Assembly: GCA_023247275.1 (NCBI GenBank)
Contig: JAHFGT010000015.1
Span: 1-41,526 of the forward strand
DNA length: 41,526 nt
Reading direction: 5' to 3'
Origin: Candidatus Omnitrophota bacterium
GTDB taxonomy: Bacteria; Omnitrophota; Gorgyraeia; Aquiviventales; Aquiviventaceae
Made by a program: the position numbers and the translations under genes. The notes below the pieces were generated by a model. It was not told where the DNA came from and searched no databases. It was given only the letters and a program-made list of their open reading frames with translations. Below, piece after piece: positions 25,084 to 32,221 of the stretch (positions within the stretch are counted from its first letter, which is position 1; each line of letters begins with the position of its first letter).

Positions 25084-26243
25084 TGCGGCTCGGTGTCTGG
25101 CCGCTGCTCGTTGCCAGCCTCGTCAGTGTCGGCCCTGATCCTGCGAACGCGTCTGACCCACCAGCGGTCGTCAAGAACCAGGCCGATCACGCGACCGCAT
25201 TCAACAATCAAGGCGTGGCCGAAGCCCAGGCCGGCCGACTCGAGTCCGGAATCAGCCTCATTCGTCAAGCGCTGGCCCTCAACCCGGATGATGTCACCAG
25301 TCGCAAGAATCTCTCTGGAATGCTCACCGATTGGGCAGGACAGTTGGAACGTAGCGGACAGGTTGAGCCGGCGGTCCAGGCTTGGCAAGAAGCGGTCCAG
25401 GTCGATCCGGAGAACGGGATCGCGTATGTGCGGTTGGGAGATGTGGCCTATCTACGGCAAGGCGATCTGGACGCGGCGCTACGGTGGTGGCCTCAGGCGC
25501 ATGGACGGGTCAGTGCCGTGGTGTGGCAGTTGGTGTCCGCGCGGTTGTCCCAGGCGCAGCGCGATCGTCTCATCGAGCGCACCTTCGCTCGGCATCCCAC
25601 GCCCCATTTTGACATCCGCTATGAGGCGTCACGATCCGTTGATCTCGCGGCCATTGAGCAATTGTTGGAGGAGTCCTACGCGCGCCTGACGCATCTGCTG
25701 GATGCGACGCCGGCACGACTCACCGTCTTGCTGTATAGCGGGGACGAACTTCATCGGGCGTATCAACATCGTGATTGGGCGCCAGGTCTGTATGATGGGC
25801 GTATTCGCTTGCGGGCTGATGAGCTCACCGCAGCGTACCTGCCGGACATGGTAATCCACGAGCTCACCCACGCGTTTCTCCATGATCAGTTTGGCAATCG
25901 TCTGCCCACCTGGGTGCACGAAGGCTATGCGCAGCTCCAGGAGCGGTCACGAACGCTAACGCCTGAGACCGCGCGGATGGAGCAGGGCATTCAGCAGGGG
26001 ACGCAGTGGATTCCGTTGAAATGGCTGGACCAGCGATTTGAACGACCCAGCAGTCCCGCGGATGTAGCCCGTGCGTATCTTGAAGCGAGATTCGTCGTCG
26101 GTGAACTCATCCGGCGTCACGGGGAGGCCTCGTTTCGGCGGTTTCTCGAGCAGCTGGCGCAGGGGGTGCCGGTTGATCGCGCGTACAACACCGTCTTTGC
26201 GCCGGCGACGTGGGCCAACGCTGATGCGGGCCACTTCAACTAA
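25083..26243 (+). CDS. Secreted TPR protein with peptidase-MA-like metalloprotease domain
   Basis: 386 residues. A signal peptide ends near A-N-A-S (about residue 24). TPR repeats span about 35-140 (N-N-Q-G-V-A-E-A-Q, A-L-N-P-D-D, V-D-P-E-N-G). The C-terminal domain carries the zinc motif H259-E-L-T-H263 with E280 in W-V-H-E-G-Y-A as the expected third ligand, which is the gluzincin-like peptidase-MA pattern. It starts at ATG 25083 on the receiver's stop (TGATG), so it is tied to the two-component pair. It could be a regulated periplasmic protease; the target is unknown. Confidence 0.82.
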   Translation: MRLGVWPLLVASLVSVGPDPANASDPPAVVKNQADHATAFNNQGVAEAQAGRLESGISLIRQALALNPDDVTSRKNLSGMLTDWAGQLERSGQVEPAVQAWQEAVQVDPENGIAYVRLGDVAYLRQGDLDAALRWWPQAHGRVSAVVWQLVSARLSQAQRDRLIERTFARHPTPHFDIRYEASRSVDLAAIEQLLEESYARLTHLLDATPARLTVLLYSGDELHRAYQHRDWAPGLYDGRIRLRADELTAAYLPDMVIHELTHAFLHDQFGNRLPTWVHEGYAQLQERSRTLTPETARMEQGIQQGTQWIPLKWLDQRFERPSSPADVARAYLEARFVVGELIRRHGEASFRRFLEQLAQGVPVDRAYNTVFAPATWANADAGHFN

Positions 26244-26257
26244 CAGACCCCAGTCTG

Positions 26258-26890
26258 ATGTCTGAAGGGCTGCGGTTCCTGGCGTTGTTTGGGATCGGGC
26301 TCAGCACTGGACTGTCCGGCGCCATGATCCCCGGGCCACTGATGCTCTACACGGTCTCAGAGGCGTTTCGAACTGGCCGGTGGGCCGGCGTCAAGATCGC
26401 GCTCGGCCATCTCGTCTTGGAGGCGGGCTTTGTGACGCTCGTCGTATTCGGATGTCGCCAATTATTGTGGTCGGTCGCGTTTCGGACGATGGTCGCCTGG
26501 GTCGGCGGGGTCGGGCTCGTCGTGATGGGTGGGCTGATCCTCGCGAGACTGCGCTCGCTCTCCGTCGTGTCTGAGGCCACGCTGCCATGCGTGTGGGGCC
26601 CTTGGGTTGGGGGCGCTGTGTTTAGTTTGGCGAGTCCTGGATTTGTGCTCTGGTGGGCGACGATCGGCACCGCAGTATTTCTCCAAGCTGCGCTCGCTGG
26701 TTGTGCCGGTGTGGCGGCCATGGCCACCGGCCATGCGACTGCTGACCTGGTCTGGGGATGGCTCGTCGCGTTCTCCGTCGAGCGAGGACGGGCGTATTGC
26801 ACCCACCGCCTCTACCGGTGGGTGATGGCTGCCATTGCCGTGACGCTGATTGGCCTTGGATGTGGACTGCCGATCTATCATTGGCTATGA
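26258..26890 (+). CDS. LysE-family exporter
   Basis: A 210-residue membrane protein with about six hydrophobic segments. The family's N-terminal motif appears as G-L-S-G-A-M-I-P-G-P-L-M-L-Y. G-H-L-V-L-E and S-P-G-F-V-L-W-W-A correspond to the conserved second and fourth regions. LysE/RhtB proteins export amino acids or related small molecules; the substrate here cannot be told. It lies 14 nt after the protease gene. Confidence 0.8.
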   Translation: MSEGLRFLALFGIGLSTGLSGAMIPGPLMLYTVSEAFRTGRWAGVKIALGHLVLEAGFVTLVVFGCRQLLWSVAFRTMVAWVGGVGLVVMGGLILARLRSLSVVSEATLPCVWGPWVGGAVFSLASPGFVLWWATIGTAVFLQAALAGCAGVAAMATGHATADLVWGWLVAFSVERGRAYCTHRLYRWVMAAIAVTLIGLGCGLPIYHWL

Positions 26891-26969
26891 GGGGACACGT
26901 CTCTCTACGCGGTGCCAGTGTTCATCAGTGTTTATGAGCGTTTTTCCGTGCCTGTCCGACGGAAATGCA
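26891..26969. other. Gap with short GTGTTCATCA-like repeat units
   Basis: Contains GTGTTCATCA, GTGTTTATGA and GCGTTTTTCC in tandem (about 26918-26948), resembling a decayed 10-nt-period intergenic repeat. There is no coding signal. The promoter at 26970 follows directly. Confidence 0.4.
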
Positions 26970-26998
26970 TTGACAATCACAACAGATTCTGCTACAAG
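26970..26998 (+). promoter_or_regulatory. Predicted promoter of the secretion operon
   Basis: TTGACA (26970-26975), a 17-nt spacer, and TACAAG (26993-26998). It would start an RNA near 27005 with a leader of about 185 nt before the ATPase gene. A 9-bp palindrome overlaps its -10 box. Confidence 0.6.
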
Positions 26999-27012
26999 TT
27001 GTGTTGTAGCAG
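26989..27012. promoter_or_regulatory. Operator-like palindrome over the -10 box
   Basis: CTGCTACAA and TTGTAGCAG are perfect 9-nt inverted half-sites separated by 6 nt, and the left half contains the -10 hexamer. This is the arrangement of a dimeric repressor (TetR- or LacI-like) site. The cognate regulator is not in the window. Confidence 0.5.
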
Positions 27013-27120
27013 CACGTTGGTATGAGCATTGGCACCCGTGCTCTGGTGAAGTGGGTTTGAGAACTGTGTGGAGTCGAGTGGCGATTCAGCGTAAGAACGT
27101 CGTCAGCATCGACGGATGAA

Positions 27121-27190
27121 TCCTTCGACTCGCGTGTGGGAAATTCCCCCTGGCTCGCTCAGGGCGAAATCCTGAGCGAAGTCGAAGGAT
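27121..27190. repeat. REP-like palindrome abutting the ATPase start codon
   Basis: TCCTTCGACT (27121-27130) and AGTCGAAGGA (27180-27189) form the outer arms. CGCTCAGG (27156-27163) and CCTGAGCG (27171-27178) form a perfect inner hairpin. The core AGCGAAGTCGAAGGAT matches the element at 21731-21746. The A of the ATPase ATG (27189) is the last base of the outer arm, so the repeat supplies the ribosome-site region. Confidence 0.65.
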
Positions 27191-28058
27191 GAGCTATTAT
27201 CGCGTCCTCGGTCTTGACAAAGAGCCGTTCTCAACGAGTCCTGACCCTGCCTTCTTCTACCAGTCCCAAAAACATCGCGCCGCCTTAGCCAATCTCCTGA
27301 TCGAATTTCGCCTCAAGCGGGGGCTGAGCGTGATTCTCGGCGACATCGGTACGGGAAAGACGACGCTCGGCCGCAAGCTGGTGCAAATGTTGAAGGAGCG
27401 GGATGGGTTTCTGTTTCATCTCGTGCTCGACCCGACCTTCCCCTCAGAGGATCTGTTTTTCAGCGCGCTCATCCGCACCTTGGGAATCGGCATCACGGTG
27501 TCGTCCCCAACCCTGGTGGATTATCGGGAAGTCCTCGAACGGTACCTGTTTCACAAAGGAATCGAAGACCAACAGACCGTGGTTCTGGTCATTGATGAAG
27601 CGCATAAGCTCAACGCCCTCTCGTTGGAAGCGTTGCGGATCCTCTTGAACTACGAAACCAATGAAGCCAAGTTGCTACAGCTGGTGTTGCTCGGCCAAAT
27701 GGAGTTGTTGCCCCTGGTGATGGGGATGCCGAATCTGCTGGACCGGATCAGTTACCGGTGCACGCTCGCGCCGTTCGATCTGGCGGAAACGCATCGGGTG
27801 ATCCAGTTTCGCCTGGAAGAAGCCGGGTATCGATCCCGCTTGCCGCTGTTCACTGACGAAGCGGTTGAAGTCATCTATGAGTCGTCCGAAGGCTATCCGC
27901 GTCGGATCGCCATGTTGTGTCATCGCGCGCTGCGACTGTTGGTCATGCGCAACGGGCGAGCGGTCGACGAGGCGATGATCGATGAATTGATTCAACAGGA
28001 GCTTGATGGGGGATGGGTTCAGCCAAAGAGACTGCAGAAGAGCAGCTCCTCCGTATGA
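27189..28058 (+). CDS. ExeA/GspA-like AAA ATPase
   Basis: A 289-residue P-loop ATPase with the family N-terminus Y-Y-R-V-L-G-L-x-x-x-P-F-S-x-S-P-D-P-A-F. Walker A is G-D-I-G-T-G-K-T at 51-58, Walker B V-V-L-V-I-D-E-A at 131-138, and a sensor-like R-R-I region lies near 240. ExeA proteins work with an inner-membrane partner to insert or position secretins across peptidoglycan; related proteins sit in pilus and transposition loci. It lacks the usual C-terminal membrane and peptidoglycan-binding extension. The GspC-like gene starts 46 nt before its stop. Confidence 0.87.
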   Translation: MSYYRVLGLDKEPFSTSPDPAFFYQSQKHRAALANLLIEFRLKRGLSVILGDIGTGKTTLGRKLVQMLKERDGFLFHLVLDPTFPSEDLFFSALIRTLGIGITVSSPTLVDYREVLERYLFHKGIEDQQTVVLVIDEAHKLNALSLEALRILLNYETNEAKLLQLVLLGQMELLPLVMGMPNLLDRISYRCTLAPFDLAETHRVIQFRLEEAGYRSRLPLFTDEAVEVIYESSEGYPRRIAMLCHRALRLLVMRNGRAVDEAMIDELIQQELDGGWVQPKRLQKSSSSV

Positions 28059-28678
28059 TCGAAGGCCCGGCCGGGGCCGGCCGGCCGGCCACAGGTCCGC
28101 AGCGACAGTCACCGGTGCACCAATTGGTCCAGCGGGCCCAGGCGTTCGTCGACGGTCTTCGAGCAGCGGTATCCGGATGGCTGCGGCCAACGACGACAGC
28201 CGATCTGTTCTTGTGGCGGCTGCGGTTGGCCGAACGGATGTTTTGGTTGGTGCTGATCGGGTTAGGGGCGTATCTGATCGTTGATCTGTTGTTCGGTAAC
28301 ACGCGGCTGCCAGCCGTGAACACGGCTCCGGTGGGACGCGTGACTGCGCCGACGACCGGCCCAAGTGCCGAGGATCAACTGAAACCGCTCAGTGAGTATC
28401 GTCAGCGATTGTTGGCCCGAAATCCGTTTATGCTCAGCGCGGCGAAGCCGACCACGGCCGCACCAGCAGCCTCCAGTCGGCTGGCGGAATTGGCGAGCGC
28501 ACTCACGGTGGTGGGCATCAATCGCGGTCGTGTGCCAGAGGCCCTGATCGAAGATTCCGCCGATCAGCGAACGCATGTGGTCAAAGTGGGCGATCAGGTC
28601 AATGGGGTGACCATCAAGGCGATCGATCAGCGTGGGGTCGTGCTCTCATTGGAAGATGAAGAGATTGTCCTCAAATAA
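28013..28678 (+). CDS. GspC/PilP-like inner-membrane secretion protein
   Basis: 221 residues. A cytoplasmic Pro/Gln-rich region precedes one transmembrane helix at about 76-95. A Pro/Thr linker and a small C-terminal beta domain follow (V-V-G-I-N...P-E-A-L-I-E-D, V-K-V-G-D-Q-V-N-G-V-T-I-K, then V-V-L-S-L-E-D-E-E-I-V-L). This is the homology-region fold of GspC, which contacts the secretin's N0 domain. It sits between the ATPase and the secretin, exactly as expected. PDZ or coiled-coil ends are absent. Confidence 0.72.
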   Translation: MGSAKETAEEQLLRMIEGPAGAGRPATGPQRQSPVHQLVQRAQAFVDGLRAAVSGWLRPTTTADLFLWRLRLAERMFWLVLIGLGAYLIVDLLFGNTRLPAVNTAPVGRVTAPTTGPSAEDQLKPLSEYRQRLLARNPFMLSAAKPTTAAPAASSRLAELASALTVVGINRGRVPEALIEDSADQRTHVVKVGDQVNGVTIKAIDQRGVVLSLEDEEIVLK

Positions 28679-30371
28679 ACTGCCAGTGTCCCCCGGGCGG
28701 CTGCTCACCGGATTCGTTGGAGTGCTGCTGGTGTTCGGTTGGCTGGCCCGTGTGTGGGTCCGCGCGCAGCCGGCAGAGGAAAAGTCCGAAGTCGCCTTAC
28801 TGCCGACAGAGGAACCGGCCGTGGTCACCCATGGGATGGATGAATTGGTGTCGCTGGATTTGCGCGCCACAGACGCGACCGATGCGCTGAAATACTTAGC
28901 GACTAAGGGCGGGCTCAACATTGCGATCAGCAAGAACGTCGCCGGCCGGGTGAATCTGTTTTTGACCGATGTCCCGATCCGCGACGTGTTCGATCTGATC
29001 CTGCGCAGCAATGAGCTAGCCTACGACAAGCAGGGCAGTGTCTACAACGTGATGACGGAAGAGGAGTACCATAAGCTCTACGGTAAGTCGTTCGCGGATT
29101 TGCGGGACGTCCGCACGTTTCGTCTCCAGTACGCGATTCCCCAGCAGGCGTTCAACATGCTGGATACGCTCAAGAGCGAAATCGGGCGAGTGTTCCTCGA
29201 TGAGGATTCTGGGACCGTGATGGTGATTGATACTCCGGATCGATTGCGCGAGATGGACAAAGCGTTGGCCACGCTGGAACAGCAAGTCAACACGCGAGTC
29301 TTCGATCTACGGTACGCGAAGGCGAAGGAAGTGGAGGACCGGTTGAAGGATCAGCTCGAACTGCCGAAGCTCGGGTTTGTCAAGGCGGATGAGCGCAGTA
29401 ACCAAGTGATTGTGAAAACGCTGCCGGAACGCATGAAAGAGGTCGAGCAGGTGATTCTGGCGCTCGATCGGAAAACCCGAGAAGTGTTGATCGACGCCAA
29501 GATCGTGAAGGTCACCTATACCAACAGCATGAACAGCGGGGTCGACTGGGATTCCGTGTTTTCGAATCTGAAATTCCATGGGATTGATGACGTCGGAGAT
29601 TTCCGCACCAAGAAAACCGGGACCGAACCGACCGAGACGCCGGCCGTGATGCATATTAAGATCCCGGAAATCAATACCACCCCGCAATTGGGCCGCTCCA
29701 TCAAAGCCAAAGAGCTGGTCTTCGGGACGGTGGCGCGCGATGGCTATGAGCTGTTCCGGTATCTAGAAACGCTCGGGCAGACCAAGATCATCTCCAACCC
29801 GCGGCTGTTGGTGACCGAGAACCAAGAAGCGAAGATCCATGTCGGGACGCGCGAGGCGTACGTGACCACGACCACGACAACCGGGCAGACGACGTCGACA
29901 ACAGCAGAGGACGTGCAGTTTATCGACGTCGGGATCCAGCTCGCCGTGACGCCGACGATCAATAAAGACGGGTTCGTCAACATGAAGATCAAGCCAGAGA
30001 TTTCCAGTGTGGCGCGCACCTTGACGACGCCAAGCAAGAACCAAATTCCGATTATCGACACCTCAACGGCGGAAACCAGTGTACTGGTTGCGGATGGGAC
30101 CACCATTGTCCTCGGTGGTCTGCGGAAGGATGAGAAGCGCAATACGGACAAGCAAATCCCGTATGCCGGGCATGTGCCGATTCTCGGCAAGCTGTTGTTT
30201 CGGCAAGTCGACCGAGACGATCAATTGACCGAGATGGTGGTGTTCATCACCCCCCACATTACCGGCGGGCAGACGTTCGCCACTGGGGACGAGCCAGGAC
30301 AATTCAAGAGCTACCGGGAGTATCAGCCGCTGTTGCCTGCCAAGCCATCGCAGCCGCCACAGAAGCCGTGA
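28656..30371 (+). CDS. Type II/IV secretin (GspD/PilQ-like)
   Basis: About 571 residues from ATG 28656. It has a signal peptide (hydrophobic stretch at about 14-34), an AMIN/STN-like N0 region (D-A-T-D-A-L-K-Y-L-A), N1-type repeats (T-R-V-F-D-L-R-Y-A-K-A-K-E-V, then V-K-A-D-E-R-S-N-Q-V-I-V), and a secretin C domain with V-P-I-L-G-K-L-L-F and the V-F-I-T-P-H-I end. It forms the outer-membrane gate. A GTG 24 nt earlier is the only upstream alternative start. It is at the short end for GspD, with a Pro-rich tail. No GspE, F or pilin genes follow in the window. Confidence 0.9.
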   Translation: MKRLSSNKLPVSPGRLLTGFVGVLLVFGWLARVWVRAQPAEEKSEVALLPTEEPAVVTHGMDELVSLDLRATDATDALKYLATKGGLNIAISKNVAGRVNLFLTDVPIRDVFDLILRSNELAYDKQGSVYNVMTEEEYHKLYGKSFADLRDVRTFRLQYAIPQQAFNMLDTLKSEIGRVFLDEDSGTVMVIDTPDRLREMDKALATLEQQVNTRVFDLRYAKAKEVEDRLKDQLELPKLGFVKADERSNQVIVKTLPERMKEVEQVILALDRKTREVLIDAKIVKVTYTNSMNSGVDWDSVFSNLKFHGIDDVGDFRTKKTGTEPTETPAVMHIKIPEINTTPQLGRSIKAKELVFGTVARDGYELFRYLETLGQTKIISNPRLLVTENQEAKIHVGTREAYVTTTTTTGQTTSTTAEDVQFIDVGIQLAVTPTINKDGFVNMKIKPEISSVARTLTTPSKNQIPIIDTSTAETSVLVADGTTIVLGGLRKDEKRNTDKQIPYAGHVPILGKLLFRQVDRDDQLTEMVVFITPHITGGQTFATGDEPGQFKSYREYQPLLPAKPSQPPQKP

Positions 30372-30383
30372 ACAAGAGCGCTC

Positions 30384-31529
30384 ATGCCTGAGCCATTTGG
30401 GGATGTTCCTGGTGCAGGCGCTCCTCCATCGATGCCCCCGGTTCCGCCGCCCCCAAACCTGCCGCCCCTTCCTCCGACCCCTCCACCTGAGCCGGCGCGC
30501 CAGCCAAAACCTCGGGCGCAGCGTCGGGCACCCTGGATGGCATTGCTCGTGCTGGTGCTCCTGGGCGCCTGTGGAGGGAGCGGGTATGCCATTTGGCGCA
30601 TGACGCTCGTGTTGCGATCGCTGCAAGGGGAGCGGTCGCTGTTGACGCGGGAAGGTCGCTCAGTGAAGGACCAGATGAAGGAGCTCTCGCAACAGCGAGA
30701 GGATCTGCAGCGTGAAAAACAGTTGCTGACTGCGGATCGGGACAACCTGCTGGCTCAGAATCGCCGGTTGACTGATGAACGCATGCAGTTGGCGGCCAGC
30801 GCCAAATTGCACGAAGGGGTCCTAAAGCGGGTCGTCCGGGACTCTCAAGAATCCAAGGCGCGATTCGATCAACTACAGCAGGAGCATGACCAGCTCCAAG
30901 AGTTGGCGGATCAGTGGCTGCGCGATCGCAATCGACTGAAGGAAGAGCTGGCCCAATCTCAACAGAGCGGTCAGGAGGGCCAGCTGAAGGAGCTGCTGGT
31001 CAAGGAGCGTCAGGCACAGAAAGAACAAGCCATCGCGTTGCGTGACTACAAGAAGCAACTGGATCAGCTGGAGGCGCAGTATACCAAGGTGAACGGGCAG
31101 GTGCCCAAACTCCAGGGCCGGTTGGAAGAGTTGCAGAGCAAATACGCAGGACTCCTGAGTGAGAACAAGCGCATCAAGCATCAGGCCAACCGGATGCCAG
31201 AGGATGTCACGGTGTTGGCTCGAGAGCATGAGGGTTTACTCAAAGAGGTCGCGGATACGCACTACAACATGGGCGTGATGTTTGCCGAGGGCAAAGATTT
31301 TCAGCGGGCGGTTCGAGAGTTTCAGAAGGTGGTGGAGCTACGTCCCGACGACGCCGAATCACACTATAACCTTGGTGTGATCTATGCGGAACATCTGCCG
31401 GATGAAGGGCGTGCGACCGACCATTTTCGCCGCTATTTGCAGTTGAACCCGGACGCGCATGATTCGAGCTGGGTGAAGCACTACATCGCCTCGCATCAGG
31501 CCTGGGAAGCCAAGGAGCGTCTCGAGTAG
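30384..31529 (+). CDS. Membrane-anchored coiled-coil protein with TPR repeats
   Basis: 381 residues. A strongly Pro-rich cytoplasmic N-terminus (1-45) is followed by one transmembrane helix (about 51-70), a long coiled coil (about 78-270, rich in Gln, Glu, Arg and Leu), and two TPR units near 290-370 (Y-N-M-G-V-M-F-A-E-G-K-D-F, then H-Y-N-L-G-V-I-Y-A-E). It begins 12 nt after the secretin gene. A TPR protein on a periplasmic stalk next to a secretin suggests a pilotin or assembly-scaffold role; that is inference. Confidence 0.75.
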   Translation: MPEPFGDVPGAGAPPSMPPVPPPPNLPPLPPTPPPEPARQPKPRAQRRAPWMALLVLVLLGACGGSGYAIWRMTLVLRSLQGERSLLTREGRSVKDQMKELSQQREDLQREKQLLTADRDNLLAQNRRLTDERMQLAASAKLHEGVLKRVVRDSQESKARFDQLQQEHDQLQELADQWLRDRNRLKEELAQSQQSGQEGQLKELLVKERQAQKEQAIALRDYKKQLDQLEAQYTKVNGQVPKLQGRLEELQSKYAGLLSENKRIKHQANRMPEDVTVLAREHEGLLKEVADTHYNMGVMFAEGKDFQRAVREFQKVVELRPDDAESHYNLGVIYAEHLPDEGRATDHFRRYLQLNPDAHDSSWVKHYIASHQAWEAKERLE

Positions 31530-31531
31530 CG

Positions 31532-32221
31532 ATGAGCATGCGCCGCCATCGCAGAGGTGTACGAGGTGGTCTTGCCGCCAGCGTGGCGATCCTCGCGATG
31601 GTTTGGGGAGCGCGGCTGGCCGGTGTCCGTGCGACCGCGGCCCAGACACCTCAGGCAACACCAGCAAGCCCCGCCGAGGCTCCCTCCTCAACGTCGGACG
31701 TACAAACCGTGGCAGCAACCAACGTTCCCATCGCAGATCGTGCCACAGCTCTCCACGGCGCGTGGGCCATTGAGTGGCGCTCGATCGATGGAGCGGAGTC
31801 GACGAGTCAACCGGATGTATTGACATTTGATCAGACCACCATGACCTCGCAGGCGCTTGCAGCCGAGGGGTACGCGGCGACTAGCTATTCGATTGTCACC
31901 GATCCGACGTCGCTGAGTTGGGAGAGCCTGCAGACCAAGACCGATGAAGGGGTGGTGTTTTGGCGAGGGCAGGTCAGGGGGGATTCCATGGAAGGCGTGA
32001 TGAGCCGACACCCGCTCATTGGCGAATCGCAGGAATACCAGTTTGTGGGACATCGAGGAGCGCCCACAACAGGCACGGCTGAGCTTGGCGCGACGGGTGA
32101 GGCGCAGGTGTCGACTGCGACAGCTAGCGCGCAGGTCGTTGTGCCGGTTCAGGCGGATTCGCCGGTCCGGCCGGCTACGACTCAGGTCCCACGGCGAAAA
32201 GGATGGTTCAGATGGTGGTGA
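31532..32221 (+). CDS. Small secreted protein, three-copy domain (copy A)
   Basis: 229 residues. A twin-arginine-like basic start and hydrophobic segment give a signal peptide ending near A-T-A-A (about 37). A Ser/Ala/Pro linker follows, then a conserved domain at about 75-175, and a Pro/Thr tail ending R-R-K-G-W-F-R-W-W. The domain has W-A-I-E-W, D-V-L-T-F, A-E-G-Y, W-E-S-L-Q-T, V-V-F-W-R-G, G-D-S-M-E-G-V-M-S-R and F-V-G. The same pattern recurs at 37152-37898 and at the C-terminus of 38368-39684. I know no named family for it. It lies 2 nt after the TPR protein gene. Confidence 0.75.
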   Translation: MSMRRHRRGVRGGLAASVAILAMVWGARLAGVRATAAQTPQATPASPAEAPSSTSDVQTVAATNVPIADRATALHGAWAIEWRSIDGAESTSQPDVLTFDQTTMTSQALAAEGYAATSYSIVTDPTSLSWESLQTKTDEGVVFWRGQVRGDSMEGVMSRHPLIGESQEYQFVGHRGAPTTGTAELGATGEAQVSTATASAQVVVPVQADSPVRPATTQVPRRKGWFRWW

